DNA from: Toxorhynchites rutilus septentrionalis
Taxonomy: Eukaryota; Arthropoda; Insecta; Diptera; Culicidae
Length of the DNA stretch: 64,000 nt
NCBI RefSeq assembly: GCF_029784135.1
Contig: NC_073746.1
Coordinates: 264,949,598-265,013,597 of the forward strand
Reading direction: 5' to 3'
Below the pieces are notes generated by a model. The model did not search any database, was not told where the DNA came from, and saw nothing but the letters and a program-made list of their open reading frames with translations. Below are positions 22,011 through 33,900 of this stretch, in pieces. Each line of letters opens with the position of its first letter. Positions within the stretch are counted from its first letter, which is position 1. A program made the translations under genes and the position numbers.

Positions 22011-22384
22011 AAATCAATGTTAACCATTGTTAGTATGTAAGACGACGAAGTTTTAACGTATATTTGTGTTCTTATCTTATGACTATGATGATGATGGTAC
22101 GTTATAAGTTTGTTTAATTTGATTTTTTTTCTCCACTAGTCGTAGACTTCAATTTAATTTAAACAATAGTTTGAGTCCGCGCGCGTTGAAACACATAGAA
22201 AAGCATGAGATTGAACATAAGCAAAAGCAGTTTTCCGCAAATAAAATAAAAGCATTCCAAGGAGCTTAATGTGGAAACCGGAGTGAAGCTAGCGATAGCT
22301 CGATCGGAATACTTGTAAATTCATCTTCTCAACAGATAATTATAACAAGATTTTTCTGTGTTGTGGCAGATCTCATTGCAGATT

Positions 22385-22830
22385 CGGGTTGACACGTTAC
22401 ACCCTAGGTTGAATGTAGGGCCTGAAGTATCGGCTGGAATTAGGCTTAGGTTTGCTCAACTGTCTGGTCTCGAAAATGATCGCATTAGTAGGTCGTTGTC
22501 GGGTATCTGGTAAAAAGGGAATTCCTTTGTAAATTCAGAGCTAATGCTGACATAGGTATTGGGTTCAATTCCTGATCGGTCAAGTATTTTTTCGGGTTGG
22601 AAACTTTCTTGACATGCCTTGGGATAAGTAATGGGCCTGAAGTATCGGCTAGAATTAGGCATGGGTATGCTCAGCTGCTCGAACTCGGAAACGATAGTAC
22701 CGTGACCGGGGATCTGATAAAGCGGGAATTTCCTTGTAAATTCTTGGCTAATACTGACATAGGTATTGGGTTCAATTCCCGATCGGTCTAGGGTCTTCCC
22801 GGGTTGGAAATTCTCTCGACATGACATGGA
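22385..22830 (+). repeat. SINE-like repeat, two tandem copies
   Basis: A unit of about 205 bp occurs twice (about 22423-22617 and 22629-22822). It contains GGGCCTGAAGTATCGGCT, a TAAAT TC..GCTAAT.CTGACATAGG block and GGTATTGGGTTCAATTCC, which resembles a Pol III B-box, then CGGGTTGGAAA. It reads as the 3' part of a tRNA-related SINE, duplicated in tandem. Confidence 0.5.
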
Positions 22831-23131
22831 ATAAATACCTTTAGATAATGGCTTAAATTGTTCTTTCGTTTAGTAATCTATGTCTGCGAGATAACCAGTC
22901 CGTTTGTTTGTTTAATTTAATTTGCTCACTGGTTAGTTGATGAAAAATATATAAATACCGTAATATAATTATTATCAATAAGATAACTCGTCTCGCTCAG
23001 ACCTTTGCAGGGGAAAGAGGTGGGACCATCATCATTATTTTTACATTAAAAAAAAAAAAAAAAAAACTACGCTGTAGTTTTGTTCAAGTCGCTTGTTCAC
23101 AACTTCCGATATTATTTTACACACACACACT

Positions 23132-23510
23132 TACGAAGACGGTCCGATAAGCACTTAGCCTCATCGTCTGATGGTGTCAGTATCGCAAGAGAGATTATTT
23201 ATCGTGTAGCACATTCTCGTAAACGGCTACTGTCAGAATTTCAGCCGAATCGGACTCGTAGTTTTGTTTTGACCGTGTGTGGAAGCGGGCGTGTCCGTGG
23301 ATTTTAGAAAAATGGAATAAATGGATATTCCGCCGTCGCCACGGCCAAATTGGTCGAACTGCACTACGAAATGCTGCCCACTGTGTTCTCCAGATTTGGC
23401 CCCGCGCGACTTTTTTTTGTTTCCAAACTTGAAAAGGTCACTCGCCGGGCAGAAACTTGAGTCGAATGAGGAAGTAAGTAATTACAAAAAAGTTACCATA
23501 AATCAAACAG
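23132..23510 (+). mobile_element. Mariner-derived MITE, copy B (3' truncated)
   Basis: The left end TACGAAGACGGTCCGATAAG and about 180 bp of non-coding sequence match copy A at 11755. Then comes the transposase remnant (CSPDLAPRDFFLFPNLKRSL and LESNEE), ending after AGTAAGTAATTACAAAAAAG. It has the same internal junction as copy A but lacks the right end. Confidence 0.7.
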
Positions 23511-23624
23511 CTTAAGGTGACTTTCCGTATAAAACTCTTTATTTACTCTCAGCGGGATATACCTGTCCAATATGATACAATAGTTTCTAGCTTCACCTTT
23601 TTACATTTTCTTTTTTTCATTCGG

Positions 23625-23630
23625 TTTATT
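23625..23630 (-). terminator. Candidate poly(A) signal for RagA
   Basis: AATAAA on the minus strand lies about 400 nt after the RagA stop. Another is at 23539-23544. Which one is used cannot be told from sequence. Confidence 0.35.
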
Positions 23631-24029
23631 TTGTAATTTTATCAATCGTCATTGATATTATTTCTAATCTAGGGAACATGGAAGAGAACAAAAGGGGCAA
23701 ATAAGATAAAAATCTCATCTCACGCAATATGGCCATCTGGAAGCAACTAACTTCTTCCAGAGAATCAGTGTTCAACGTCGGAAGTACCTGTGACTCAACA
23801 GTTTAACGTTGGCTAAACCTCACTTACAACCTAAAACATAACAATCAATAGCTTACATAAAAATCGATATATTCTTCAGTCGTGACAGACTTGATCCGAA
23901 CTAACATATATGCACAAAGAGCATCCAGGCCAGACGCCGAAACATGGTGAAGAAGCGTGGAAGAGTGTTCACAGCAACGATATCTGGGAAGTGTTACTTG
24001 AAGTAGAAGTACTTTTTCTTGAATAAATA

Positions 24030-24991
24030 TCAGTGATACGGATTATTCGCGTTGTGATATTGCAGCTGCTGTTGCTGGAGGAACTGTTGCTGAAGCTGCT
24101 GATGCTGGTGGTGATGGTTGTAATAATGGGAGGAGCCCCCATTAATCATTCCGTGGCCAGCGTGGCTAGCCACCGAGTGGATTGCACTGCTTGCGCTCAA
24201 GTTGTTATTGGGATTTTCAAGCTCTTCGAAGTACTTTCTCGCATTCCGGATGTTGATCAACGTGGCCTCTGAGGGGATGGATGGATCCGACATGATAACC
24301 ATGACGTACGTGTTGCTCGTGAAGGTGTCAATGAAAGCAGCGAATATGCTATTTCGTACCTCCATTGAAGAAAACTTGGCGCCCAACTTCGAACATGATA
24401 ATTTGAACTGTTTGATTATATTCGAGACCTTTTCGAACCTATGACTGTCTCGATGCTGTTTCCTCTGACAGTGTGAAATCACTAGAAATGTGGCCCGCTC
24501 GAAAAGCAGGACCTCATCGGCGTCAACTACGTTAGCAAAATAGTTCAACGAATTCTCCAACGCTTTCACGTTTGGGATCAGCTGGTACACGATACTACTC
24601 CACGCTCTGTACAACGTTTCGTCCCAGATACTCGTCCTGAAAGCGGTGCATTCGAGTGGCTTTGACAACCGCTTCAGGTCCTCTTCGCGTTCCTTAAATA
24701 TAATATCACGCTGCTCCTCCGCTACCAGATCCATTTTGTGCACCAGGCAAAATATTTTTGCATCCGGTGAGTTCTGCAGGATAGCTTCCAGACATGACTG
24801 ATAATAGTGCATGTCCTTATCCAGCTCGCGACTTTCCACGTCAAACACGTAAATCAGCACCTCAACGTTGCGGAAGATGTTGTCCTTCTGCGAGGCAAAG
24901 TACTGCTCCATGAATGATTCCTGACCACCGCAGTCCCATAGATTGAGTACCAGGTTACCGAGGAAGCGCACGTGTGAGTGTTCGACGTCGA
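24030..24991 (-). CDS. RagA: RagA coding exon 3
   Basis: It starts after TTTCCAG with TC GAC GTC GAA, completing the split Ile codon, and ends with TGA at 24030-24032. It encodes 320 residues: switch II onward, the G4 motif HKMD, the C-terminal Rag domain ([20 protein letters not shown]) and the His/Gln-rich tail. Confidence 0.97.
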
Positions 24992-27900
24992 CTGGAAATG
25001 GATGGAATCATCAGAATATGGAAGACTTAGCAATTTTTTGTTGTTGAGATAACGTATGTCCTATAAAAACACGAAAATCCTTCCTCAAGGTTGGTAGGTT
25101 TCTTGGTGAATTATAGAGGCATTGAACTTTTCAGTTCACTCGCTTCTAATAACCATGAAGGTTTAAGAAACATTTTTCATGTTAGTTATTCTTTTTACTC
25201 AAAAACCTTTCTATTTCCATTTTAAAAATAATGCGATTGCGAAATCAAGAGAATTCCATTATAACATAGTCTTCTGATATTGAGGTCCACGCGTTGAGGA
25301 CGGAAGCTTTCAAAGGCCTCCGCTTCGTCCATATTGGATAATGTGCCAGGTTTGGGTCTGTTTAAAAGTATGACATGATGCTGCATCTTGTTGGAGAACA
25401 ATACGCTCGTGTTCATAGGAGTTCTCTTCAGTTCACGACAGCACTTGATTCTTCAAAATGTCCGTGTAGACTTCAGTGTTCATTTTTACACCTTTCATGA
25501 AAACTGGGGGCACCTTCAATCCATTCGACGCAACCGCTAGCGTTCATTGATTTTGGCGCTCCATAACAATTCATTACAATGAATAAAATAATATCTACAT
25601 ACAGCCATTCCATGTCAAACCAATATAATGGTTCTCAGATTTCTATGAAAAGTAGTAGTTTTGTTCTTTGTTGCAAAATATTAGACCCGTATTTTTTTAT
25701 TTTTTCGTTAGGGTGACCATTTCCATTTTAGGGTGGTCCGAAAAATCAACTTCTTCCACTTTTTCCCAAAAATGACTTTCTTTCAAAATTCATAACTTTT
25801 AAACCATTGAACCGATTCAGATGATCGACATATCAAATTAAAGCCAATTAACCTTTTATATAAAAAATATTGAGCTTGCATGAAGAATGGATTTTGTTTT
25901 CGTAATTATTGATTGTAACCGTTTTTTATTGTTTTCGTGGCTTTGGACTAGAGGGCGCTATATTTTTTTCTTGAAAGCTTTTTGAGATATGATTTTTCGA
26001 AGTTAACCGGTTGTCCGAAAAATCATTTCCAGCCTTTTATCCAAAAATGACGTTTTTCGAAAATTCTTAACTTTTGAACTACTGAATCGATTCAGATGAT
26101 CGACATATTAAATTGAAGCCAATGAGCCAATAAACTTCTTTGAAAAAATATCAAACTTGCGGGAAAATTGGATTCTCGCATAGGTCTAGTCTAGTCACAG
26201 AAGAATTTTGAACGAAGACCCAAACATGTTAAATTTGAAAAATCATATCTCAAAAACGAAAAAAATAGCATCCCTGATTTCGACATATGTTATGTAAAAA
26301 AGGTTTCCAGAAAAAAAATAAAAAAAACAGCGCTCTCTATCTTTAACCGAGAAAACTATGGAAAACTCAAAAGTAATAAATATAAAAACGAAAATCCAAA
26401 AAATTGCGTAGATAGTATTTTTTCAAACAAAACTAATTAATAAGCTTAAATTTTTTATGTCGGTCATTTGAATCGGTTTAGTAGTTTAAAAATTATGAAT
26501 TTTTATAGTGGGAAAAAGTAGGAAAAATTGTTTTTTTCGAACCATCGGTTAACTTTGAAAAATTATACCTCAAAAACGAAGAAAATAACATCCCTAATAC
26601 TGAGATATGTCATGTAAAAAATCCTCAGCTTTCGAGAAAAAATATAAAAATATAGCCCCCTCTAGTCCAAAAGCCATGAAAACATAAAAAAACGACTACA
26701 ATCAATAATTACGGAAATAAACTCCATTTTTTTTGCAAGTTCAATACCTTTCAATAAAAGACTTATCAAATTGAAGCTCATTGGCTTCAATTTGATATGT
26801 CGATCATCTAAATCGGATCAGTGGTTCAAAAGTTATGAATTTTAAATAAAGTCATTTTTGGGAAAAAGTGGAAAAATATGATTTTTCGGACCACCCTTAA
26901 ATGGAAATGAACACCCTAATAAAAAAATAAAAAATACGGGTCTAATATTTTGCAATAAAGAACAAAACTACCAAATTTAACGAAAATCTAAGAACCACTA
27001 TATCGGTTTCACATGGAATGGCTGTATATACAAAAATCTCGTGTCACAATATTCGTGGTCGAACTCCTCCGAAACGGCTCACCCGATTTTGATGAAATTA
27101 TGCACAAAAAAAACTTGGTAGGCATGATTATAACACTTACACATATTGTAAACATCATGCTTGCACACCATTTGTATCAGATTTACATAGCTAAACCATG
27201 TAATTAATGCATTTAGATGACCTCAATTCTGATCATGAGTTGTCCGATTAACTAATGTTGTTTTGTCCACATGATTTCTATGGCAACCACTTGGCGCGTT
27301 GCGGTTTGTTTATGGTGTCCTTCGCGCGTAGCAGAAATAAAGTTTCTCTGTGCTGAATGCTGTTCACCTTTAGAATGGTCACGAAAAGGCAATATTCTGA
27401 AGAAATCTTAAATTATGAATGGATCAATATGATGACAGTAAACTCAAGCAATGAAAAATGCAACATCTACTTGAAAATTCGAATTTTTTTCATTCAAAAA
27501 TTGTGATTTCTAAAACCGGACGAACCATGATCATTTTTTTGGGCAAACCATGATCAGAGGTGGTCAAACCATGATCATAATTCTTCTTTAAGGAAAATCG
27601 TTAAAAAACATAAAAATTTGAATAATTTCAACACCTTATGGTAGTATTAGCAACTAGAGACTTGGGGCTTTTCAACAAACCCAAACTCGTATCGATTATG
27701 TGTGATTTTCATGAAGAAAAATCGATTTGCAAAAACCATACTTCTGCTATGCGCGAAGCACACCATAAACAAACATAAACAAACTGCAGCGCGCCAAGCG
27801 GTTACCATAGAAATCATGTGGACAAAACAACATTATTGAATTGGACAACTCATGATCAGAATTGAGTTCATCAAAATGCGTTAATTTAATGGTTTAGCTA

Positions 27901-30900
27901 TATAAATCCGATACAAATGGTGAGCAAGCATGATGTTTACAATATTTATAAGTGTTGTAATCCAGAAAAGGTCTGAATACGTGCCAAATAATCATCTGGT
28001 GATCGATTAAAAGTTAGCTCGAATGAGGGGCGCATTGACACAAATAGAAGGTGTATTTTATAATCCTTTAAAACATGTGATTTCGTAAAAATATACTATC
28101 AAACTACTATAAATCATGTAAAAGGCAATTTCATTTATATGTTTCGAAACATTCGAAGGCCTTATTTGACACAACTGAACGAAATGGTATGATAAACACT
28201 TCATTCGAAAGATAAAATGTCTACGCGTTCTATACTTGTTACTTTCTGATCCAAAAACTTGTTTCAATAGCCTTAAAATTGTTCTCAAAACAGGCTATTG
28301 AAATCACCAATCGGTATATAAGCGAGCGCCGCTCGGAAATCCACTCAGTTAAAATTGAACAGCGATTGGAGCATGTTGTCGCTGTTGTGGTGAAGCTCTT
28401 CGTTTATCATGAAAGCGCGGATGAACGGTGTCACCAAGAGCCTGTTTGTGCACCTTAGGCCAGAAGGGAATCCATCAGGAGGAGAGTGATACCACAAACG
28501 GTTCCCCGGGAAGATCTCGAAGCAGCCGCTACACACACACACATACACGCGCGGAATTCTTTCCGTTTGGATGCCATTCAGCATCGAGAAAGATCCGGAA
28601 AATAATCTGCCAGTTCCTCTGGGAATTTAAAAATACATTCATGTGAAAGAGTTTATTTGAATGTTTTCTATCCATGTAACACTGTGACCAAATATGTTAC
28701 AATCAAGTGCTATTAACAGGTGGTTATCGAGTTAGCATTAACCACTGGTGGGCCTCCAGTATCGAGGAAAATGTGGAAATATCTAATCGTTACTGAAAAT
28801 AATCTGCCAGTTCCTCTGGGAATTTAAAATTACATTCATGTGAAAGAGTTTATTTTAATATTTTCTATCCATGTAACACTGTGACCAAATACATTTGGTT
28901 TTGTGATTTTTCAATCAATCGCAATTAACAGTATAGCTTCTGAAGATTATTCTTCCCCATCAGTAGGATATTTCCTTATCCAATATTGGATGCATAAAAC
29001 CTTGTGCCTCCAACGTAACGCTCTCGTTTTCGAAGTCCCCCAAATATTCATTCATTCAGAATGAATTCAGATTCAACTTCAAACAAATGATCTCTAAATC
29101 AACGATAGTCCTACGTCACCCTTGCGGTTATACCATAGATATAACCCACTTCCTGTTTTTTCTACTACGCTTTAAGCTTATCTTATCTTATCTATCTATC
29201 TACACCAGTGTTTCCCAATGATCCATTCACTGAAAAAATCGCTTTCCTTCGTTCAAATATGATCATACACAAATCATTTCCCCCCGCGGCATTCTTTTGT
29301 TGTTATGTGCTGCAAATCACGACACAAACGAGAACGAGACAACTCTACATCGGTTCGCACTTCATGATACACCGACACGTAAGCAGAACCATCATATACG
29401 ATTTCGGTGCAGAAGGTTTATTTTCTTCTTTGCCTCTAACATATGCATATCGACCTCTCCATGCATCATGAAACAGCAGGATCATACGGACTACGCAAAG
29501 CGAATGATTCATATTCAGCTAATGTAGCAGATCCTGATTTTTAAGTTTCAGAGAGTGCAAACTATATGATTATTTAGCTGGATAGAGGCTAAGGGAAGGG
29601 TAGTCAGATTATATTTTCCATTTATAACGCCGCTATCCCTTGAAATATGTATATTCATATAGACCGCCTAGTTTTACTAGCAACACCGCTCTCTTTTGCC
29701 ATTCGTTGGTCTCCGCAAATGGTGACCGAATGATGACGTAATTTTTCTTGTATCATTTATTGCTTTGCACTTGTCTGTGCAGTGGGTTTCGCTATAGTAG
29801 AGCGGGACGATATTTTCGGTTCAAACTTGTATGCAGACTTCGAAAATGGTTTGCGATGTTTGATACAGCTCGAATATGCAAACAACAGTCTTCGTTCCTC
29901 TCTTAATTTAATCATTTAGTGTTACACAAGTGATTACTGTCATTCATACAAGTATCTGAATGATCCTCTCATATTTGGTTATATGTTCGTGAGACGTTAC
30001 TTGCATGACACATTGTGTATCATTCGATTTTGATCGAAATCCAAACACTGATCTACACTCTACAAAAAAAAAAAAGAGGAACAGAGTGCGAAGTCGGAAA
30101 TTTTAAGTGATTTTTGACATGCTGTACCTTCGTGAAAAATCAACGCATATAGATGAGATGCACATCATTTTGAAGCTACAACTCTCAGGTATTAGAATAT
30201 TCTACGTACATATTTTTATCTAAGTGTGTGTAGATGTAGTGGGCAAGAATGTCGGGCAGAAATGAAAAATCAATTTGGCATTGTTTTTTCAAGAATATTT
30301 TTGACTAACACAATTTTATGCCAACCAGCTCAACGGAAAATCCAATTAACCTTATGGACCAGCTTTCATTTGGTTCCTAGAACGTTTTTGTAGGACCTTC
30401 CCATACAAAGATATTTAAGTTTGAATGAAAAATTATCATTCCGTCTCTGATGATGAATTATTCGATGAATAACCGCAAATCGAAAGGCAGTTTCGAAATT
30501 CAATAAATTCTGCACAAGGATATTTTATTACTTTGACGAAAAAAAAAATTTTTTTTGCATCGATTTCGAAAAAGTGCCAAAAACAGGATTTTTATAGTAC
30601 TTTGAAAAATCCACTGTAATTCTGCAAATATCGCAGTAAGTTCTAATGTTTCCAGGCAAATTCTTAGCTAGTGTATAACCTAAACATCTGTGAACGTTTC
30701 ATATTGATACGTTCAGCAGTTTTTTCTAGCCGATTTTCCAAATTTTAGAGTTATTTAGAGGAGCATTTAATCGCAAATCGTACCAGAAGTACAAAATCCT
30801 ACGCGACTCCCAGAACGTACATCCTCGATTATATACAGGATTCGATTATATACAATGAAAAGAAATTCGAGACTTTATATAATCGAGTCCTTTAAACCTT

Positions 30901-33900
30901 TGTAACTAATCCTGTAAAAATAAACGAATTTAATATAAAAAAAAAAAAAAGCTAATCTGTACTAGGTGGCGATATAATTATTACGACCCACCTCAGGCAA
31001 TTCTGGGACAAGAATAATATCGCCGTATCAAGCTAGTCATTTAAACTTAAGTATAATAATGCACTGTAAGATGTTGGCTTCTTATCGTATTCAGCAAAAT
31101 TGAACAAACGAAACAAAAAAGTGACCGATCGATAAATATTTATGTAGAAAAATTTGTATTAATAAGAAATTTTACGTACACTCATGAACATCGATACAAG
31201 AAAACCAGAAAATGTCGCGTTTTTCGTCTTACTGTTGAAATATCTATCTGATTCCTTCTTCAAGAGATTACTATCTATATAAATAAAAATGGAATGCCAA
31301 ATGTGTTCGTAAGCGCAAACCCCGAGGCAGGGATGGCCCGATTTGAGCCGTCTTTACTTTGTTGTATTCGTCCCTTCCCGCAGATCAATGTTATGTTATG
31401 GTTAAAATTTTGAAATCTTCATAAAGATTTGAGAGAATGTTCGAAAAAAATAATTCCCATATGTTCTACAAAAACATCGTTGTTGGTCCAATTGGATTTC
31501 GCGTTTGCGGAATTAAGCTAGAGATGCGCAAAACGGTTCATTTCAGTGAGCGGCTCAGAGCCGTGCGCTCAATGAAAAGAGCCGGCTCATTTGAGCGGCT
31601 CGGCGGCTCTTTTCAAGAAGCAGTTTATTCGGGTATGGGACGTAAAAATTAAGCTTGAAACAATAATTAGTGCAGAGAATAGAAAAAATAATATTTCACA
31701 GAAGGTTTTCTCATATATATTTCTATTAAAAAATCTTCATTAAACATTTTGATTTATGAACATTATTTTTTCAATGTTTCCTGACGTAAGTCTCCTACGT
31801 CTTTCACTACAAACTTGTCCTGCTTTCGAAAAAATTCGCTCACATGGTACTGAAGTCGCCGGAATACATAATATTTTCAAAGCAATTTCGTAGAGCCGCG
31901 GATAGATAGATTTCCTTTCCTCCCACCAAAGCAAAGGGTCGCTTGTTCTCAGCAAATATGGCTCCACTAAATATTTATCTAACTCAGCTATTGCAGCAGC
32001 TTCTGGATCATGTGGAGCTTGAAGATTGCCAACCAATGCATCAAACTCCTCCCATACAGATGAACGCGCTTCATCACCAACGATTGGTGCTGGTTCTGCA
32101 GGCGTGTATTCTATGGATGTCATTTTTAGCGTCCTTATCAACGACTGGTATGCATTGTTGTACTTTATATTATCCCCAAAACCTTGCTGCTTGAAGCGCG
32201 GATCTAGCAGTATTGATTGGGCTACCAATTCGTCTGACTCAAGATCTGCAAATCGTTTTACCAGCTCCGAAATCAATTCATTACATAGCTTTTTTATAAT
32301 CACGGGAACTGATCATCATGACGAACATGAACATGACGAATCATCAGTCGGGAGATTTAATTGTTGAAGGAACACGCTCAATCCTTGATTTGCATCTCAT
32401 TCCTACATACTTTCACACGCTAATGTATCCCGAAGGCAAAATCCACAGCGTAACTACTCCCATCTCTTTCATGCTGTACTTGAAGAGGATTGTTAGAATG
32501 AGAATCAATCGTTAGGTTCATTTATTCATTTCTGTTTACACTCTCGTTGGTCACATTCGTGATGACAGTGGTACAGTGTCGGCGTCTGGTGGCGACCTTT
32601 AATTCGGGTCCCAAACTCGATAGTGTAATTTCTGTCAGATCATCAGGAACGAAGGCAATTTAAAAATCATAACAATTGAATGAAAATTTCTACATCATGT
32701 TATTTAACTACTCGAAACACTAATTCCTGACTATAACGCTATACATTCCCGACATTTTTATAGAAACTTTCCATTAGAATATAAAATTGCCTTCAAACAC
32801 AATTTTCGTATGAGAATTTTTCACCACCTGCAAAAAAGTGTTTTTCATTGCAATAGAATACTAATTTTGTCTATACGGAAAAGTTAATTTTCATTCATAA
32901 TTTCAATTTTAAAAACGTGTTATTATTATTATTATTATTTATTATTATTATTATTATTATTATAGAGTCATGGCACTTCTCAGCATTGAGCTGGAATATT
33001 CATCAGTGAGATGGCCCACCGGGACCGGCGGAAGAATACTCGCACCAACAATCTTATTGAAACCATCGTTCCTTGTCCCAATGATTTCTTCCAGCTCCAC
33101 CACATTCGAAATTGTACGGAACGCCATTACCTAAGGCTATTGCGAACGAAAACGTAACTTTTCATCAATATTTTATAGATTTATCGATGCATATAAATAT
33201 TCACAATAGGAAATGCAAAAACAAATGAAAAAATCTTCCGAAGTAAATAATCTTGAATGCACTGCGGTCGCAGATTTTTTGGTTATTAGTCAACAGAAAC
33301 AAAATGTCATTATTTGATCTATCGACAATTTTATTTTTCCACCATTTTTTTCTATAGGAGGTTTAATCGAATGGTTTTGTCCTACATCACAATGTATGTT
33401 TTTTTCATCGAAGAAGTGCTGTGGTATTTTTGCATTTTATTAGGTTTCTTTTATTGAAATTGAAACTTCTTCCGTACTTCATTGCTTGAAATCGAATTTA
33501 TTGCCCAATAAAGTTATTCGAAATTAAATTGATGGTATTTGGTAGCTAAGAAATTAAGCTATCATTTGGTGCAAAAACTTTATAATATGATTGCTTCCCA
33601 AAGACATGAAAAATTATTAATGTTGCTGTTAGATTTTTCGAACAACTGGTCGCTAGCTAGCTAACAAAGACGTTGTAACAAATGAGCTCTTGTAGCAAAC
33701 ATATTATTGAAAAATAAGTAGAACAAACTTAAGTTAAACGGTTTCATTGTGATTCAACATAAAAACAAACAAATAATGTACTGAAAGCTAAGAAATTATT
33801 AGACAAGTAACCTCTTCCTTCATTAACCCCTTGGCCTATGATTGAATTTCCAAAATAATGGACCAAATGCAAACAATTCGATGGGTCACTCACATTTCAC

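Noticed and set aside
22456..22827. 123-codon minus-strand frame with repeated peptide
   Set aside because: Antisense of the duplicated SINE-like unit; the internal peptide repeat only reflects the DNA duplication.
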